Below, piece after piece: positions 1 to 12,400 of a DNA stretch of 64,000 nt. The notes under the pieces are model-generated. The model saw nothing but the letters and a program-made list of their open reading frames with translations. It was not told the DNA's origin and did no database searches. Location: positions 1-64,000 of the forward strand of contig PYST01000094.1 of assembly GCA_003049485.1 (NCBI GenBank). Direction: 5' to 3'. The DNA comes from Ophioceras dolichostomum (taxonomy: Eukaryota; Ascomycota; Sordariomycetes; Magnaporthales; Ophioceraceae). A program made the translations under genes and the position numbers. Position 1 is the stretch's first letter. Every line of letters begins with the position of its first letter.

Positions 1-154
1 ACCCAACCCAACCCAACCCGCCTCCTCCCCCTCTTTCTATGAAGCAAACATCTCCATATGACAAGGGCATCTTACAGGGCTTGTGAGAGAAAAACAACAA
101 AGCTAACATCAGCCCCCAACCAACTCACAACAGAGCCAAAATCTTCCTCTACAG

Positions 155-830
155 CTACCTAGGCCTCGCCATCCCACCCATCCTCCTCATGACCCTCGGA
201 GCCGCCATCGCCTGTGCCCTACCCCGCCTCCCGTCCTGGGAGGAAGGCTACTCGCAGAACCTCGTCGGCGGCGTCCTCGACGCGATGCTGAGCCCCGCGG
301 GCGGGTTCGGCAAGTTCCTCGTCGTCGTCCTGGCGCTGAGCCTCCTGGGCAACGTCTCAGCGACGGCCTACTCCATCACCATCAACCTGCCGCTGCTGCA
401 CCCCTGGCTCCTGCGCGTCCCGCGCTGCGTGTACTCCGCCGTGCTGACGGGGATAGTGATCGGGATCAGCATCCTCGTGGTGGCTCGGGATTTCTTCTTA
501 AGCCTGGAGAACTTCGTGGCGCTGATCGGGTACTGGTCGTCCGCGTTCGTGAGCGTGCTGCTGGTGGAGCACTTCTGGTTCCGGAGGGGGAGGTGCTCGA
601 CGTATGATGCGGCGGTGTGGGATTCTGCGGATAAGCTGCCGCCGGGTTTGGCTGCGTTGGGCGCGTTCTTGCTTAGTTTTGCGCTAGTGATACCCTCTAT
701 GGCGCAGGTTTGGTGGACGGGGCCTATTGCGGTGGTGACGGGGGATATCGGGTTTGAGCTTGCGTTTGTTGCCGCGGGGGTGTTTTATGTCCCGTTGAGG
801 ATGCTAGAGAAGAGGAAGTGGGATCGTTGA
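155..830 (+). CDS. NCS1 purine/cytosine permease, C-terminal exon (partial)
   Basis: This is the last exon of a plasma-membrane nucleobase:cation symporter of the NCS1 family (Fcy2/FcyB type), which imports purines and cytosine. The exon follows a 3' splice site ending CTACAG at 149-154, with a possible branch point GCTAAC near 101-106. It reads YLGLAIPPILLMTLGAAIA, a typical transmembrane segment of the family, and continues through about five or six hydrophobic segments to a short cytoplasmic tail ending RKWDR. The motif LLGNVSATAYSITINL and the following Pro/Leu stretch match this family's region between TM8 and TM9. About 225 residues are present, so more than half of a usual 500-residue permease lies upstream of the window. 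An in-frame ATG at 189 is internal and is not the real start. Later codons become richer in G/T at third positions than earlier ones. Family assignment is confident; substrate specificity is inferred. Confidence 0.85.
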
Positions 831-3800
831 TTTTTTTTTTTTTTTTGCGTTTCATTCTCTTCCTCCTCCTCCTCCCCTAGAGCGAGGGTTTTGTTCTTCA
901 ACGGGTTGAGGGGTTCGTGTTTGTTGGCTTCCCCAGAGAGGTTGGAGAGAAAGCTTTGGATTTGTTGGCCGTGAATGTGTGTAAAAGGGAGTGAGCTATT
1001 TGGAGCGCTGTGCTTTTTGTCATATGCCTTCTTTTCTTGCTGTTTGGAGACCAGATACCTACGGTACCCCCATACCAGGCACCTATCTCAGTTCATATAG
1101 AAAAAAAGAAAAAAAAATCCACGTTGGCAGGCACAGTTCCGGGAAAGACGCTCTGCCCTTGAACAGCACCGAAGTTTCTTTCTTACGAAACCTCTAGGGC
1201 ATATGACGGTACAAATGAAAGGTTCCAATCCTGTCCGAAGTTCTTGGGAATCGTCAGTCATATTCCAGTACGCTTCACTGAAGTTGTGAGCAATGCTGCG
1301 AGTGAACTCGGTATTCATAAAGGGGCCGTTTTATTCGGCTGCTTTATTTTTAATCCCTGTTCATCAGAGGGCCGAGTTATTCTATATAACTCTTTATCGC
1401 CCGACATCATCCTCGGCTTGCGGAGAGTAAAAAGAAGAGACGTGAAGGTAAATGCAATTTTCATTTACTTCCGAACCTGAAGTGATCTAACTTGATTCAT
1501 GAACATGCCGCAAGGGGGTGCGAGACGATTGAGGTTGTGAAAGCAAATGTGTTAAATTAACGAGCGAAGGAGAGGCCTTAGGGGTTCTGCCAACAAATCT
1601 TCCAGCCAGACTTCAATCCTTCGCACGCATCATCACAGTCAAATGCGCTCGCTCGGAGGAGAGAGAGTCTAAACGGATAAGTCTCGAGCATTATTGATGG
1701 GTCATGAGAAGAAAAGCTAAGTATAGCTGTGTCCTTGGGCAATATTAATTACCGACTTCGCCTATCCCGTACCGTAGAATGCTACATGGCGTCTAGGGTA
1801 GGTAGGCAATTAGGCGAAGGTAATGAGCGCTGAATTCATTAAGTTAGACAGTCCCGATATGCGAAATTCCAGCAGCGGAGGGCTCGGTCGAAATGGAAAC
1901 GCAGACACACTCATGAGGGCGCCACGGCGGCAAAGTGTGGGTGGGTGCCGCTGTGCCAGGACGCGTGAGGCCACCCCTTTCCCCTGCCCACCTTCTGTTA
2001 CTGTCCCGCGGCCGGAATCATCCTCTGGTGTTTGTTCTCCCGCACAAGGCTTGTGCGTGCAGGGCCGGATGAGATGTGTGGGGTGAGTAGCTCTCTGGTA
2101 GCAATGGCGGCAGCAGCAGCACTGGACCAGCAGCACTGGAGTACCACGTCCGTAGAGTAATGAACAAGGGACTATTATTGAAGAAGGTAAGGTTGAATTG
2201 AACGTAGAGACTTTGTATTCGTTAAATTGCGATTGTGGTCGCTTCGAAGATACCTGAGTGGGATGAGTTCGTGTGGATGCATGCTCGTGCCTTTCCTCCT
2301 CCTTTGTGTTGTGCTCTTCAGGGGTAATTATGCGCAGTCCTAGCTGGGTATGTACGATGCTGCGGCCGGTTGCTAATCTCTGGTAGGCTAGCGGGTTTGC
2401 TGCAGCGGCTAGCTCGCTCCTCCTCGAGGAATACTCGCCCAGATGTCCCACCGCCTTACCTCACGGCTTCGTTCTGCTATCTTCCGTGAAAGCTGCTGCC
2501 TTCTTCGTGGTGAGGCTTACAAAGATGTGTTTGTCAGCCCCTCCCCTCTGCTGCAACACCGACGAGCAGAGATAGGCAGGCAGGTAGATAGCTACTGGGT
2601 TAGAAGCGGATCCTCTCACCCTGTGGTGTTGTTTGGAAAGACGCGTCAGAATTCAAGTACCTAGGTAGGTGGTACCTTGTGCAAGGAGGAGTGTTGTTAC
2701 CTCTCTTGCAGAGCCTCACTATTCCTTCCGGTCTTTTGTGAATCTGCCTATGTACCTATCTCCAAGGCAGACACGATCGAAGAAGTTCATTCAGAGGGAC
2801 GGGTGGCCGGCCGGCCGGCGGTTGACATCCACGCAAAACAACGGTGGTTGTTGCCTCCTACGAGAGGGCCGGAGGCAGGATGGAGAAAGGCGCACTCAGG
2901 TGTGAGCTGCAATGCATTGGGCGGTGCTGATGACATAATGAGCTGCCGGCCTTCATCACCAGCATTTGATGAGCGCGGGAGGGTGGATGGTCGCCGGAGC
3001 GGGTGGCAGGAGGGGGCGGAGGCCGGATGTGTTGAGCCACACCCAACAGTCCATAACCAGACTCCGGACAAACAAGTACCTGGTCGGTCGTAAGAAATTG
3101 GGATGTTAAGGCAAGACGAGCCTCTCATTGGTGGCAGCTTATTCCCAATCGATGGACTTCCTGCGGCTCAAACAAGAACTGGCTTGAAGGCTGGTCGCAT
3201 CGACTCCCTCTACTACCACTGCTGCTGTTTTTGTCTGTGGTTCATTTCATCCGATCCATTTTCAGCTCTGCCCTCCAGCTAAGCCAAATTTGCCTACATG
3301 TATACCAAAAAGGACATACGATTTGGCTCGGGTTAAATTTCTTCTCTCATTGTACTTTGCCTCAGCTAGTTTGAAATTTCTCCCTCCTCATTCCATAGTT
3401 ACCGCCTTTCCCTTGATTGGAGGAGCTTGCGACTTTCCTGCTGCGCTGCTCGGCTCGGCTGTATGCAACAACAGAAGGGGGAACCTGGTGAGGTGAGTGA
3501 CAGCATGTGGTGGGTTGGTGGTGGCGTACGGGACTTGTGCTAGCACCAGCGGATCAAGCGGAGGAGACTGGAGAGTACAAGGACCCCTTCCTCCCTCCCG
3601 TGAGTCCCGTCCATGTGAGTTAATGGGTCGCCGCCGGGTCATGGACCTGTCTATGCCCGTACAATGCAGGAAACTACAGACCAAGCGGGGATAAAGTGAC
3701 ATGGTACATTAGTAACTTCCAGCACCTCTCCCAAGTCAAAAATCTATCCCGACTCTCCCCCCGAGCGCGAGGTGTCTGCCAAATTTTTTCGCCCCCAAAT

Positions 3801-4228
3801 GCCCAGGCTCTGACCAGGATCTAGATCGACACACAGTTGAGTATGTTCAGTACTTGTGTTCGACAATGGTTGAATCCCGTGACTCTTTTTTTTTTTTTTT
3901 TTTTTTTAATAATGTGGCATGTGGTGTGTGCCTTCGCCATTTTCTGGAGGGAGGTTCCCTCTATCGCCTCCCCCCTTTCTCTTGCCGCCAGGGGCGGGGT
4001 TTTACAGTTCACTCCCGCTTCCTCATCGCGCCCGCCTGCCACACTCACGAGCAGCCGTTGCCCCGTTATTCCGAGTCTGAACAAGTTTGGCTGCGTGCTA
4101 GAGTATTCCTAAATCGGCCATACGTGTGTGCTGCATGCGATATAACTACCTACCTACCTTACCTAGGTACCTAGGTACCTTACGACGAATGTACAGAATA
4201 TGCTGCATTTCGCCCCTCGCACTCGTCC
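831..4228. other. Intergenic region, no supported gene
   Basis: This 3.4 kb stretch lies between the permease and the zinc-finger gene, which converge on it. It opens with a T-run at 831-846 that probably belongs to the permease 3' UTR. It holds a 22-base T-run around 3886-3907 and palindromic TACCTAGGTA-type repeats near 2658-2670 and 4146-4182. Several open frames of 60-210 codons exist on both strands (for example 1810-2451 minus). Their translations are low-complexity or frame-shadow-like, and I could not tie any to a family. Confidence 0.6.
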
Positions 4229-5462
4229 TCATCCGTCCTCGTCCTGCTCGGTGTTGGTCGTCGAACTGCTATGGTTCCTGGGCGACTCGCCACGTTCGCG
4301 ACTGTGCGTTCTGGAGCCCCTGCTTCGGCTCCTCATTCCCAGATGAAGATGTATTGTTTCGTAGTGCTTTCTCTGGTTTGTGCAAGCCGAAGCGAGGAGC
4401 ATTTGATGCAGTGTGTTAGTTTCCGGCGGCTCCTCTCCTCCATCTCGAGTTCCCAGTCCTTCTGCGAGGACGGGAGCGGGTGTGGTGTGGTGCAGGTTTG
4501 TGGCGGTCTCGCGCGGTGGTGAAGGCTCGAATGTTTTGTTGATTGACTCACCATGTTGTCTATCCTGCTGAACTTCCGAGTGCATCCTTCGGCTTGACAC
4601 TCGATGTCTGGATTGTGCGACCGGGTGTGTCGTCGGCAGTCCTTTTCGGACGAAAAGCCGAGGAAGAAACGTGGGCAGCCCTCCACTTCGCAAAAGTGGC
4701 TCTTGGTATGTGAGCGGTAGTGTTTTCGCAGGTCGCATGCCCTCTGGAATACGCGTGTTGACGAGCAGCCGGTGTGCTTACACCGCCAACCCCCTGTCGC
4801 GTCTTGCCAGCCCATGTCGCCCAGGTCTTCCGCTGTGCCTGTGGATGTCGATGACCCCCAGCCACCGTCTTCTAGTTGCTGCTGTGGCTGCTGATGCATG
4901 TCTCTCGGTGACAATGCTGCCGTCGACATGTTCATGTAAACGGATGGGATGACATTGGGCCCTTGCCTTTGGTCCTGGCGCCCGGGCGGTGGCGTTGACG
5001 GCGGCTGATGATATTGGTAGCCCTGACCCGTCGTTGATAGTGATGGAGATCGTGGGCGCGCGTCTACCCTCGTCACTATTGGGCCCTGGTTGGACATGGC
5101 AGCTGCCCTCTCGACACCGAGGTACGCGGGGGCCCAGAGCTCGGCACCCAGCTGGGAAGTCCCCACGCTCAACGACGCTGCATGATTGGGCATTGTCGTC
5201 ATGATCCGGTCAAAATCCTCGGGTAAAAATGATGCTGACGGAGTTCGGCTGCCGTGGTAGCTGCGCCCCTGGCCAGGCTGATGGGAGTCTAGAGTTGGAG
5301 GCTGTGGAATCAAGAAGCTCTCGAGCGGTGGTGGGATGCTCCAGATGTCGTCCCCGGCTTCATCGCTCCGGATTGCCGTGTCCCCGATCAATAGCGTTGG
5401 TGGCGGCGGGCCTGGGTTCCTTTGCAGTGTCCTGGGCGATGAGGATGGTGTGATGTGCTGCG

Positions 5463-5494
<32 letters not shown>

Positions 5495-5709
5495 TGTTGT
5501 TGTTGTTGTTGGTGATGCTGCCTGTGATTGTGCTGGTCCTGAGGTTGATGTTGATGATAGTGCGGATATAGGTGCTGTGGCCGGCTGATGAGCTGTTGTG
5601 AAAGCAGAAAGAATGAAGGATCGAGGTTTTGCAGAAACGAGACCATGCGTTGCTCCTTCTGGCTTTCTTCGTTCCCCTCCTCAGTCCTCTGCGAGCCAGC
5701 GGTGAACAT
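4229..5709 (-). CDS. C2H2 zinc-finger protein, probable transcription factor (two exons)
   Basis: Predicted nuclear DNA-binding protein of about 433 residues. Exon 1 is 5709-4552 and exon 2 is 4372-4229. The 179-nt intron starts GTGAGT right after the codons for RIDNM, has a CTAAC branch signal and ends CAG. Splicing gives RIDNM-RKHYETIH, which supplies the two histidines of finger three; reading straight through the intron would destroy it. The three fingers use C310/C315/H330/H334, C340/C345/H361/H365 and C371/C376/H389/H394, all with C-x4-C spacing. The N-terminal half is rich in Gln, Pro and Ser, with a polyglutamine run. The start is uncertain: the ATG at 5709 has an A at -3, while in-frame ATGs at 5940 and 5646 are alternatives with poorer context. 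The target genes cannot be inferred. A very long 5' intergenic region suggests a long leader or a complex promoter. Confidence 0.8.
5464..5513 (-). repeat. CAG/CAA polyglutamine tract in the C2H2 gene
   Basis: A CTG/TTG trinucleotide run on the plus strand encodes about 17 consecutive glutamines in the zinc-finger protein. The 5' half of the plus-strand run is nearly pure CTG and the other half is mostly TTG. The pure part is the more likely to vary in length between strains. Confidence 0.9.
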
Positions 5710-8700
5710 AGTCCCAGGAGGAGTGACAGCCCGACAGCTAGCTTGTCTGTTTCTCTGCGTGGGTGGTCTGTGGTCGAGACTTGGGTTCCCTGTTATTGCA
5801 CCGCTGCTGGAAATGGATCTCCTTCGTGGTCGCAATGGGAGACTGTTAGTTCCGAGACCGCGTAGGCGGTTCGTATGCTGATCGCACTGCAGGGTTGGTG
5901 GGCCAAAGCCTAACGCCAGCCGGACTGACTCTAGAGCCATGTGCCTGTTTTCTTGAGGGACTCCTGCCCTTGGTTCTTTGAGGAACCAGAGCAATTGGCA
6001 ACGACGGATGGACCAAGAATTGCAAGAAACAGATCTGTGATCACAGGCCTCGACACCGTGGTCGGCTGGTGGTCGTACGGAGGGGATAGGGGGAGGGATC
6101 GCCAGGGAGTCGGCGTTTGACGGCGTCAAAGCTGGTGGCAAGACGCAAGCTTAGGGAAGCAGGTAAACAGGCAAGATGGCGGGTGACCTAGTCTGACGAA
6201 GTTGGCGTATGCTTTCGTAGCAGTTGTGTGTTGGTAAAGGGGCGGCGATTTCATGGCGTGTAAATCCAAGGTGACGGAAACGGGAGAGCGGGAAAAGGTG
6301 CCAAAAAGCTTCACTGGACACTCCAGTGCGGATGCTTGCTGTTTTCAGTTCCACCGTCTGCTTGGTTTGTGGACCTGTGCGCCCTCCGACTGACAGCCGC
6401 TTCCGCGAGCGGGACAAGCCCTGGTCGTTAGCCTGGGAAGCCTGATGGCGCCCGTGGAGTGGGCACTTACACAAGGCCGGCGCTTCTTCCAATGCCCGGA
6501 GCGATTGGTGCATGCCAAGAAAGATATGGAGTTGTCAGTTCAGTGTTCAGGTCTCTGGATGGCGGGCTATGGCTAGTGGCTAGCTCAATCCTCCCGATGA
6601 GCAAAGGAGCCAGGGCGGGCGGAGGGAACGGATGCAGGGAGGCACAGAGGCACGAGGCACGGGCAACTGATGATTGATGATCTAGTGCACTAGAACAGAC
6701 ACCCATTCTTCACATCTTGCGGAGGCAACCCGATGCGGTTTGGGCGACCAGTTAACTTAACTTAAACCTAGGCCTGCACTCATGCTGGCTCTCTACAACG
6801 AAATGCGCTGCTGCCGGTGTTTCGTTTAGACGTGCCCTTGGTCCTAGGAAGAGGGATTCGGTGAGTAAGGAGGTGAGACCGGGACGCGTCGTGTCGCCAG
6901 GAGGAAATTCGCACCTGGCTAGACTAAAGCGTACGATGCGGAAAAAATCCCCCCCTTCCTTTAGGTTGAACTGCCCATTTGAACCTATATGATTTTTAAG
7001 CGGCTTGCCATTCGGGCAATATTGCACTGAGAGGTTCGCTTTCTCATCACTGCATTCAATCGTGGGGCGCAAGCCCTACGGTAGGGCGGGTGGACGCTAG
7101 TGCGACACCGCTATTGCGGCCTTGTTGCGTTGCTTCTGCTTCCATGCAGGCTTCTAAACTTCGGTTGATATCGACATCTGGAAGCCACGTGCAGTCTTTG
7201 CCGTCTCCTTGGCAGCGGCGTCTTTTCTTGGATCTGTCTGTCGCGCATCGTCAGTAGCGTCGCATAATTACGGCGGAGGTATTCCGTATACAATACACAT
7301 TGATGCTCATCGCTTCCACCAGACCCTGTAATATCTCACAGGAGCAGAGGATCAACTCGCAGGGCGATCAGGCCCCAGTCAGGTCCCAACGTCACCATCG
7401 CCACTTTCCAGTCGGACTTCGATGAATCCCAACCGAGTCCGATCTCACTTTTGTATGAAGGCTAGATGAACTAAGCAGGTTTGTCAGCCGCCAGGCCGCA
7501 ATTCCACCAACCGTTTGATTGCACTTGCCACCCATCGTGCACTACACAAGTCCCGCTAGTGAGGCTGACCTCCCTTTTTCGACAGATGCGTCTCAAATGG
7601 CGAGACGCAACACGTTGCAACACCCACCAAGCGCGGGTCCCTCGACTGTCCGACGGCCGGCCCCACGCGGCGGCAGGCTTCGGTCGTATCTCAGGGGATT
7701 GGCTTTCGGGGTGTTCCGTAGGAAACTTAAGATGAAGCCGGAAAATATATCCATCCGTGATGGGATGGAGCATAAAGCGTGTCAGATGAGCCGCTCCTCG
7801 CCCGTACCAACCAACGCATGCCCGCGAAATACTCGCCGACACTTTTTTCCTGTATCGGTCCCTGACTCGTCACGATCAAGCATTCCAGTTACCTTGCCAG
7901 GCCCATAATTGTCATCATTACCCAGTCGCCATCACCATCGTGACGACCGGGAAAGCCGTGTTCTCGCAACTGCCAGCCCGTGGCTGCCGGCCTCACGACT
8001 GTCCATCACAACCAAGCCACAGACCCACGTCACTATCCTCTCTCCCTGCCATCCCACCTTTGCCGATGTTGTCCAATTTCCCGCAGATTCCGGCCGTCCG
8101 GAGCCCGTCTAGCCCGTCTAGCCCGTCCGCATTTACGGCGGTGCTAGCCTGGGTTGGCAGTGAGTGCCCACTGCTCCGGACACTGCGTCTACCCACAAAG
8201 CACGCCATGCCTTGCAGAAAGTCGAGAGGCCCTGAGAGGAGACGATATAGTCCTCTCAAGGACCCAGCATAAACATGGCAAATGTTATGTGGCAAGCGTC
8301 GGCGCTTGGGGAGTAGATCCAAACGTACTACGACTAGCCAACCTGGCGTTCATCACACGCGCCTAGGTACCTATGTACCGTAGGTACCTAAGCGCGCCTA
8401 CATGCTCCCTTCAAGACACCCAATGAACATCTTCCAGCGAGCACTCCCTTGACGATTTGGCACTAGATGCACCGCCAAAGCTGAAAAAAAAAACCATCAA
8501 GCTACGTCAGCTCGAAACTACGGTAACCTCTTCTGGACACCTCATGGCGACACTCAAGTGCCAGCGATACACTGACTGGGAGTACCTTGTTAATCTTTGC
8601 ACGTGATGTCAAGATATTACCCAGTCAGGAGCAATGACAAAGCATCATGATGCAATGGGCCATCAGAAAAGGCACACGGCTTGACAACCCACTGGCCACT

Positions 8701-9819
8701 TTGGCCGGTTGCTGCTGACTAGTTCCTTTCCCGCTCGGCTCTCAAAAATGGCGGTAAACAAAATCCCGTGCATTCTGAATTATTGCCGTCGACGAAGGGC
8801 ATACCCAATGAGGTTATATTGTAGAACCTCCACACACTCTCTCTTCATCAGTCTCTCTCTAGTGAACCGACACATGCTTCCCTATCAGAGAGATATTTTG
8901 CGAAGTTGAGGCAGAGGGGCTGTTTGGCCCCCAACCCGAGGGTAGGGTAGCAACAGTTGAGCACGTTGCGATATTACTACCAGTCCAGCGGGATGGAGAA
9001 GCCACAATGCCAAATCGGGAGAATTCCTCGAAAGAGTGCTGGGCAAGATTTGTCAGGATACGCAACCCATGCAGTGCGTTGAACCAAACCTGTCATGAGA
9101 TACGGCAGATACCGTATCCTCGGCTTTGACATCCCGATGGAGCCGTAGGCCCTCGAGTCCGAACAACGTCAATCGAAAGCTTGCTAACATGACCCAAGGC
9201 AGAGGAGATATGATGGATACCATTCCACCCAAGTGCTTTTCTCGTCGCCATGTTATCACCCTCGAAATGGACCTCATGTACCTATATGGACGAACATATC
9301 GCGACATGCACTCGACAAAGCATGAACTGTGCACGCGCTCTACCTCTGCTCAGGATACCTACCTAGCTAATATCGAAACAGTAAGCTCTCAAGAGGGGTG
9401 ATTAGAGGTCTTTGGTGGAGTGTTTCCAGAGCGAAGAGCTCCAAGACGATGGAGGAGAGACGACGTTCTCACCTATCAGCCTAAAACACATCAATCTTGA
9501 TGGGGAAATTCACGGGTTTCCCCCCACGTGCTGTCCGGATGTATGCCATTCCCTTTTCGGTAAATTGTAGGTGCCCTGCGGACCAATCCAGAAGGCAGCA
9601 AAATCAGGCAGCAGGACCAAAAAAAAGGGCATCACAGATCCCAGGCGTTAATGTCATCGACCTCCAAGTCGCACATAAAACGTTCGTTAATTGAGAAGAA
9701 GAAAAAAAACGCTCGAGAAGTAATGAAGCTCTTTTCCCAGCTTCTCAGGAGTTCCTGTCAGAAAGTCCATCAGGTGAGGCCCGCCCGCGCGTGTTCATCA
9801 AGTCGATGTGGGAAACAGA
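5710..9819. other. Divergent intergenic region between C2H2 and F-box genes
   Basis: About 4.1 kb separate these two divergently transcribed genes. The part next to 5709 is open in frame with the zinc-finger protein back to a TTG at 6141, so some of it may be leader or additional N-terminus. A 9-base unit (AGCCCGTCT) is repeated three times with one change at 8101-8127. A TACCTAGGTA-type cluster lies at 8362-8391. Overlapping ORFs of 60-130 codons at 7471-8322 and 8859-9401 have no recognisable domain and I do not call them genes. Confidence 0.55.
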
Positions 9820-11376
9820 ATGGAGCCTCAAACGACGACAGGCTATTATCGCCTGCCCTGGCGCGGATGGCCCGAGGCTGAGCGCGTTCGACGGCTCTCC
9901 TGGCGCCCGACCTTGCTCCTGAACTGGGCGTATATCAGCCCGGACGCTGACCCAGACGGGCCAGCGACATCACCCATCAAGAAGACCCACCAGGTCTCCT
10001 CAGCTGGGCGCAAGCGGAGTCGCACCATTAGGACCGAGACAGTCGGTAACAACAGCCGCGGTCATGAGAAGAACAAGAAGAAGAGGAGCAATAGTCGCGG
10101 CCCATCTCTGTCCCAGGTCATCCAAGACCAACGCACCGAGCTCAGCGCCCCCTGCACACTAGAGAAACACCTCCCCACCGAGATGATCGGCGAAATCCTC
10201 TCGCACCTCGACATCCCCAGCCTCCTCGCCTTCTCCCAAACCAGCGCCTGGTCCTCCACACAAGTCCGCGCCCTGCCCTCCCTCCGCGACCTCACGCAGC
10301 ACGCCCTCCCGGCCCTCTCGGCCCTCGCGCGCGCCGGCGTGCTGCACCACCACTCGCTCGCGCGCCTCCACCGCGCGTTCCGCGGGTGCGACGACGACAA
10401 TGCCGACAATGCGCCTCCTAACCCTAACTGCCGCTCGTGCCTCACCAACTTTGGCCCTTTCCTCTTCATGCCCACGGCCGAGCGGTGCTGCTTCGAGTGC
10501 GCGACCAAGAACCAAGCACTGTGGGTCGTACAGCTCGAGGACGCGTGCGCGGCGTTCGGTTTGCGGGAAGCGCAGCTGCTCGGCGGAGGTTCGCAAGCGG
10601 CGGTCATGAGGGTTGCGGACCCTGATGTCCGAGTCGTCACGAATAGAGAAGGGGCAGGAGGAGGAGGAGGAGGAGGAGAGATGATGCTCTCTGGAGGGTT
10701 CGTGCCCAGCAAGGACCACCACCTGTCCGACCGCACCGGAACACCCCGGAGGAGGGACGCCAGTAGGCTCGTGAGCGTCCGGCAGGCGAAGGAGGTGGCC
10801 ATCCGGCTCCAGCACGGCGGCGACGAGCAACGGTTTGCGGAGTTCGTGAGGACTACTGGGAGCAGCAGCAGCAGCAGCAGCAGCACCTTGTTGTTTGGGC
10901 GGCGGCCTTACTATTATCCAACGCCCGTGCCGGATCTGCGCGCCTGGCTCGCGGACGCGCCCCTGAAACCGCTGGGCATCGAGCCGTGTTTCCTCGCCGC
11001 CGAAACGGACGAAGAGGCCAGAAGAAGAGCCAAACTCGAGGCCCACGACGCGTTCTCGGGCGTCGCGGCGACGTTTTTCCCCTATCTGCCGCAATCATCT
11101 CAGAGACAGAGCTCTACGGCGGCGGCGGTCTCCCAGTCTGGGCCTGGGTCAGGCTTGCTGCTGGAGAGGGGGCTGTGGTGTCTCGGCTGTCGCAGGTACA
11201 GCATATCCGAGGAGAAGAGGCTGGGCTTCCCGTCAAGGCGCGCGGTGGGCCTGGAGCACAAGGCGTGGACGAGGGATGGCTTTCTGGCGCATCTGCATTC
11301 TTGCCCGGGGGTGGACATGCTTCCGAGGAATCTGTCGTTGTGGAGGAGGAGGTATGCGTCTTATAATACTCCATAG
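9820..11376 (+). CDS. F-box domain protein with flanking cysteine motifs
   Basis: Single-exon gene for a protein of 518 residues. The start is the ATG at 9820; the frame is open four codons further back to a GTG, but no earlier ATG precedes it. An F-box begins near residue 113 (EKHLPTEMIGEILSHLDIPS), so the protein should bind Skp1 and act as substrate receptor of an SCF ubiquitin ligase. Basic clusters at about residues 64-68 and 84-90 (RKRSR, KNKKKRS) could direct it to the nucleus. Just after the F-box, C204-x2-C207 with C223/C224/C227 looks like a zinc-binding site. Near the C-terminus CLGCRRYS is followed by a histidine/cysteine cluster (HLHSCPG). Poly-Gly and poly-Ser runs interrupt the middle. 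The F-box is well supported; the metal site and the target are inferred. Confidence 0.8.
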   Translation: MEPQTTTGYYRLPWRGWPEAERVRRLSWRPTLLLNWAYISPDADPDGPATSPIKKTHQVSSAGRKRSRTIRTETVGNNSRGHEKNKKKRSNSRGPSLSQVIQDQRTELSAPCTLEKHLPTEMIGEILSHLDIPSLLAFSQTSAWSSTQVRALPSLRDLTQHALPALSALARAGVLHHHSLARLHRAFRGCDDDNADNAPPNPNCRSCLTNFGPFLFMPTAERCCFECATKNQALWVVQLEDACAAFGLREAQLLGGGSQAAVMRVADPDVRVVTNREGAGGGGGGGEMMLSGGFVPSKDHHLSDRTGTPRRRDASRLVSVRQAKEVAIRLQHGGDEQRFAEFVRTTGSSSSSSSSTLLFGRRPYYYPTPVPDLRAWLADAPLKPLGIEPCFLAAETDEEARRRAKLEAHDAFSGVAATFFPYLPQSSQRQSSTAAAVSQSGPGSGLLLERGLWCLGCRRYSISEEKRLGFPSRRAVGLEHKAWTRDGFLAHLHSCPGVDMLPRNLSLWRRRYASYNTP

Positions 11377-12400
11377 ACATCTTTTAGTTATGATATGAGT
11401 GTGTATGTGAGCGCTTTATTATTTACCTATGTTAGTTAATACAGGAAACACACAACCTTACAAATAGCCGCTGCGCCCCCACATCCTCCTGGTGCTTGTT
11501 ACCTTCTCACACACGAGACCTGGGCACTCAAGGAGCACTCCACCAAAACTGCTGATTGCTGCCACTTTCACTTATATGATAAGCATGTATACTCATTGCA
11601 GCTATGCGTGATAGCGAAGATATCCCAGCGCTTACACATTAACTTCTCCTCGCTGACTAACAACAGAGACTCCACTAAAAGCCAGGTTGAATGCCCACAG
11701 TCCGAAGATACGTTTAACAGCAGACCGTGTATCAAAAGAGTGCACCCCTGAAAATCTATGCAGATCAGCCGGACGTCCGGATGTGAATGGAAAGAAAGTG
11801 AAAGAATGGTATCAGGGGTATCAAAACAGGGAATAAACTTGAGTCACAGCACACCAACGCCCTTGGACTCCGTAGACCCGCACACCACAAAGCGTTGAGC
11901 GCCAAAACCATTCTACTCTCCGAAGAGAACAGGAAAACAAACATGCGAGTCTAGGGCTCAACCATGCGAGTGGGAATTGCATAGACTGAAAGATAGAGTA
12001 AGGAAAAGCGGTGACTAAAATCTCTCAAAGTCAAGAAGGTATAATTAAAGGGGAGAAGAAGCATGGCATAACCAGAGAAAAAAAAAACCGAAAATAGAAA
12101 CAAGATCAAAAACACGACCAAATAGTACCCATGCCCTGAGCAAATAGGAGAACAGATATAAATACTAAGAATATGTAATGTGGGAAAGACATCGCGACAA
12201 AAGAATCGAAAAGAGAAGAGAAAAAAGATATTAGTACCTCGGTAGAGTAATATAAACTCTTTGCCAAGCAAGTTCATATCACTCCAAATGAACGACCGGG
12301 GTTGCAAAAGGCTGTGTAGGTAGAGTCCCGCTTTTAGCAGCATGAAAACCCTCCTGCCCTCACGCTCACCTCTCGCCTCTCACCTCTCACCCTTCACCCC
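11377..12400. other. Convergent intergenic region, AT-richer, no gene
   Basis: One kilobase of lower-GC sequence lies between the 3' ends of the F-box gene and the patatin gene. It must hold both polyadenylation regions. A minus-strand open frame at 11951-12343 is rich in Phe and Leu because of the AT content. It does not resemble a conserved protein, and I read it as 3' UTR. Confidence 0.6.

Noticed and set aside
1..20. ACCCA repeat at the window edge as a possible telomere
   Set aside because: Fungal telomeres here would be CCCTAA/TTAGGG; this is a short ACCCA run, probably inside an intron of the permease gene.
1810..2451. 213-codon minus ORF in the first intergenic region
   Set aside because: No codon bias, no domain, Cys/His/Thr-rich simple translation; treated as a chance frame.
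10062..11094. Two long minus-strand ORFs (274 and 311 codons) inside the F-box gene
   Set aside because: Composition shadows: their translations are Arg/Ala/Ser-rich with no domain, while the plus strand has an F-box.
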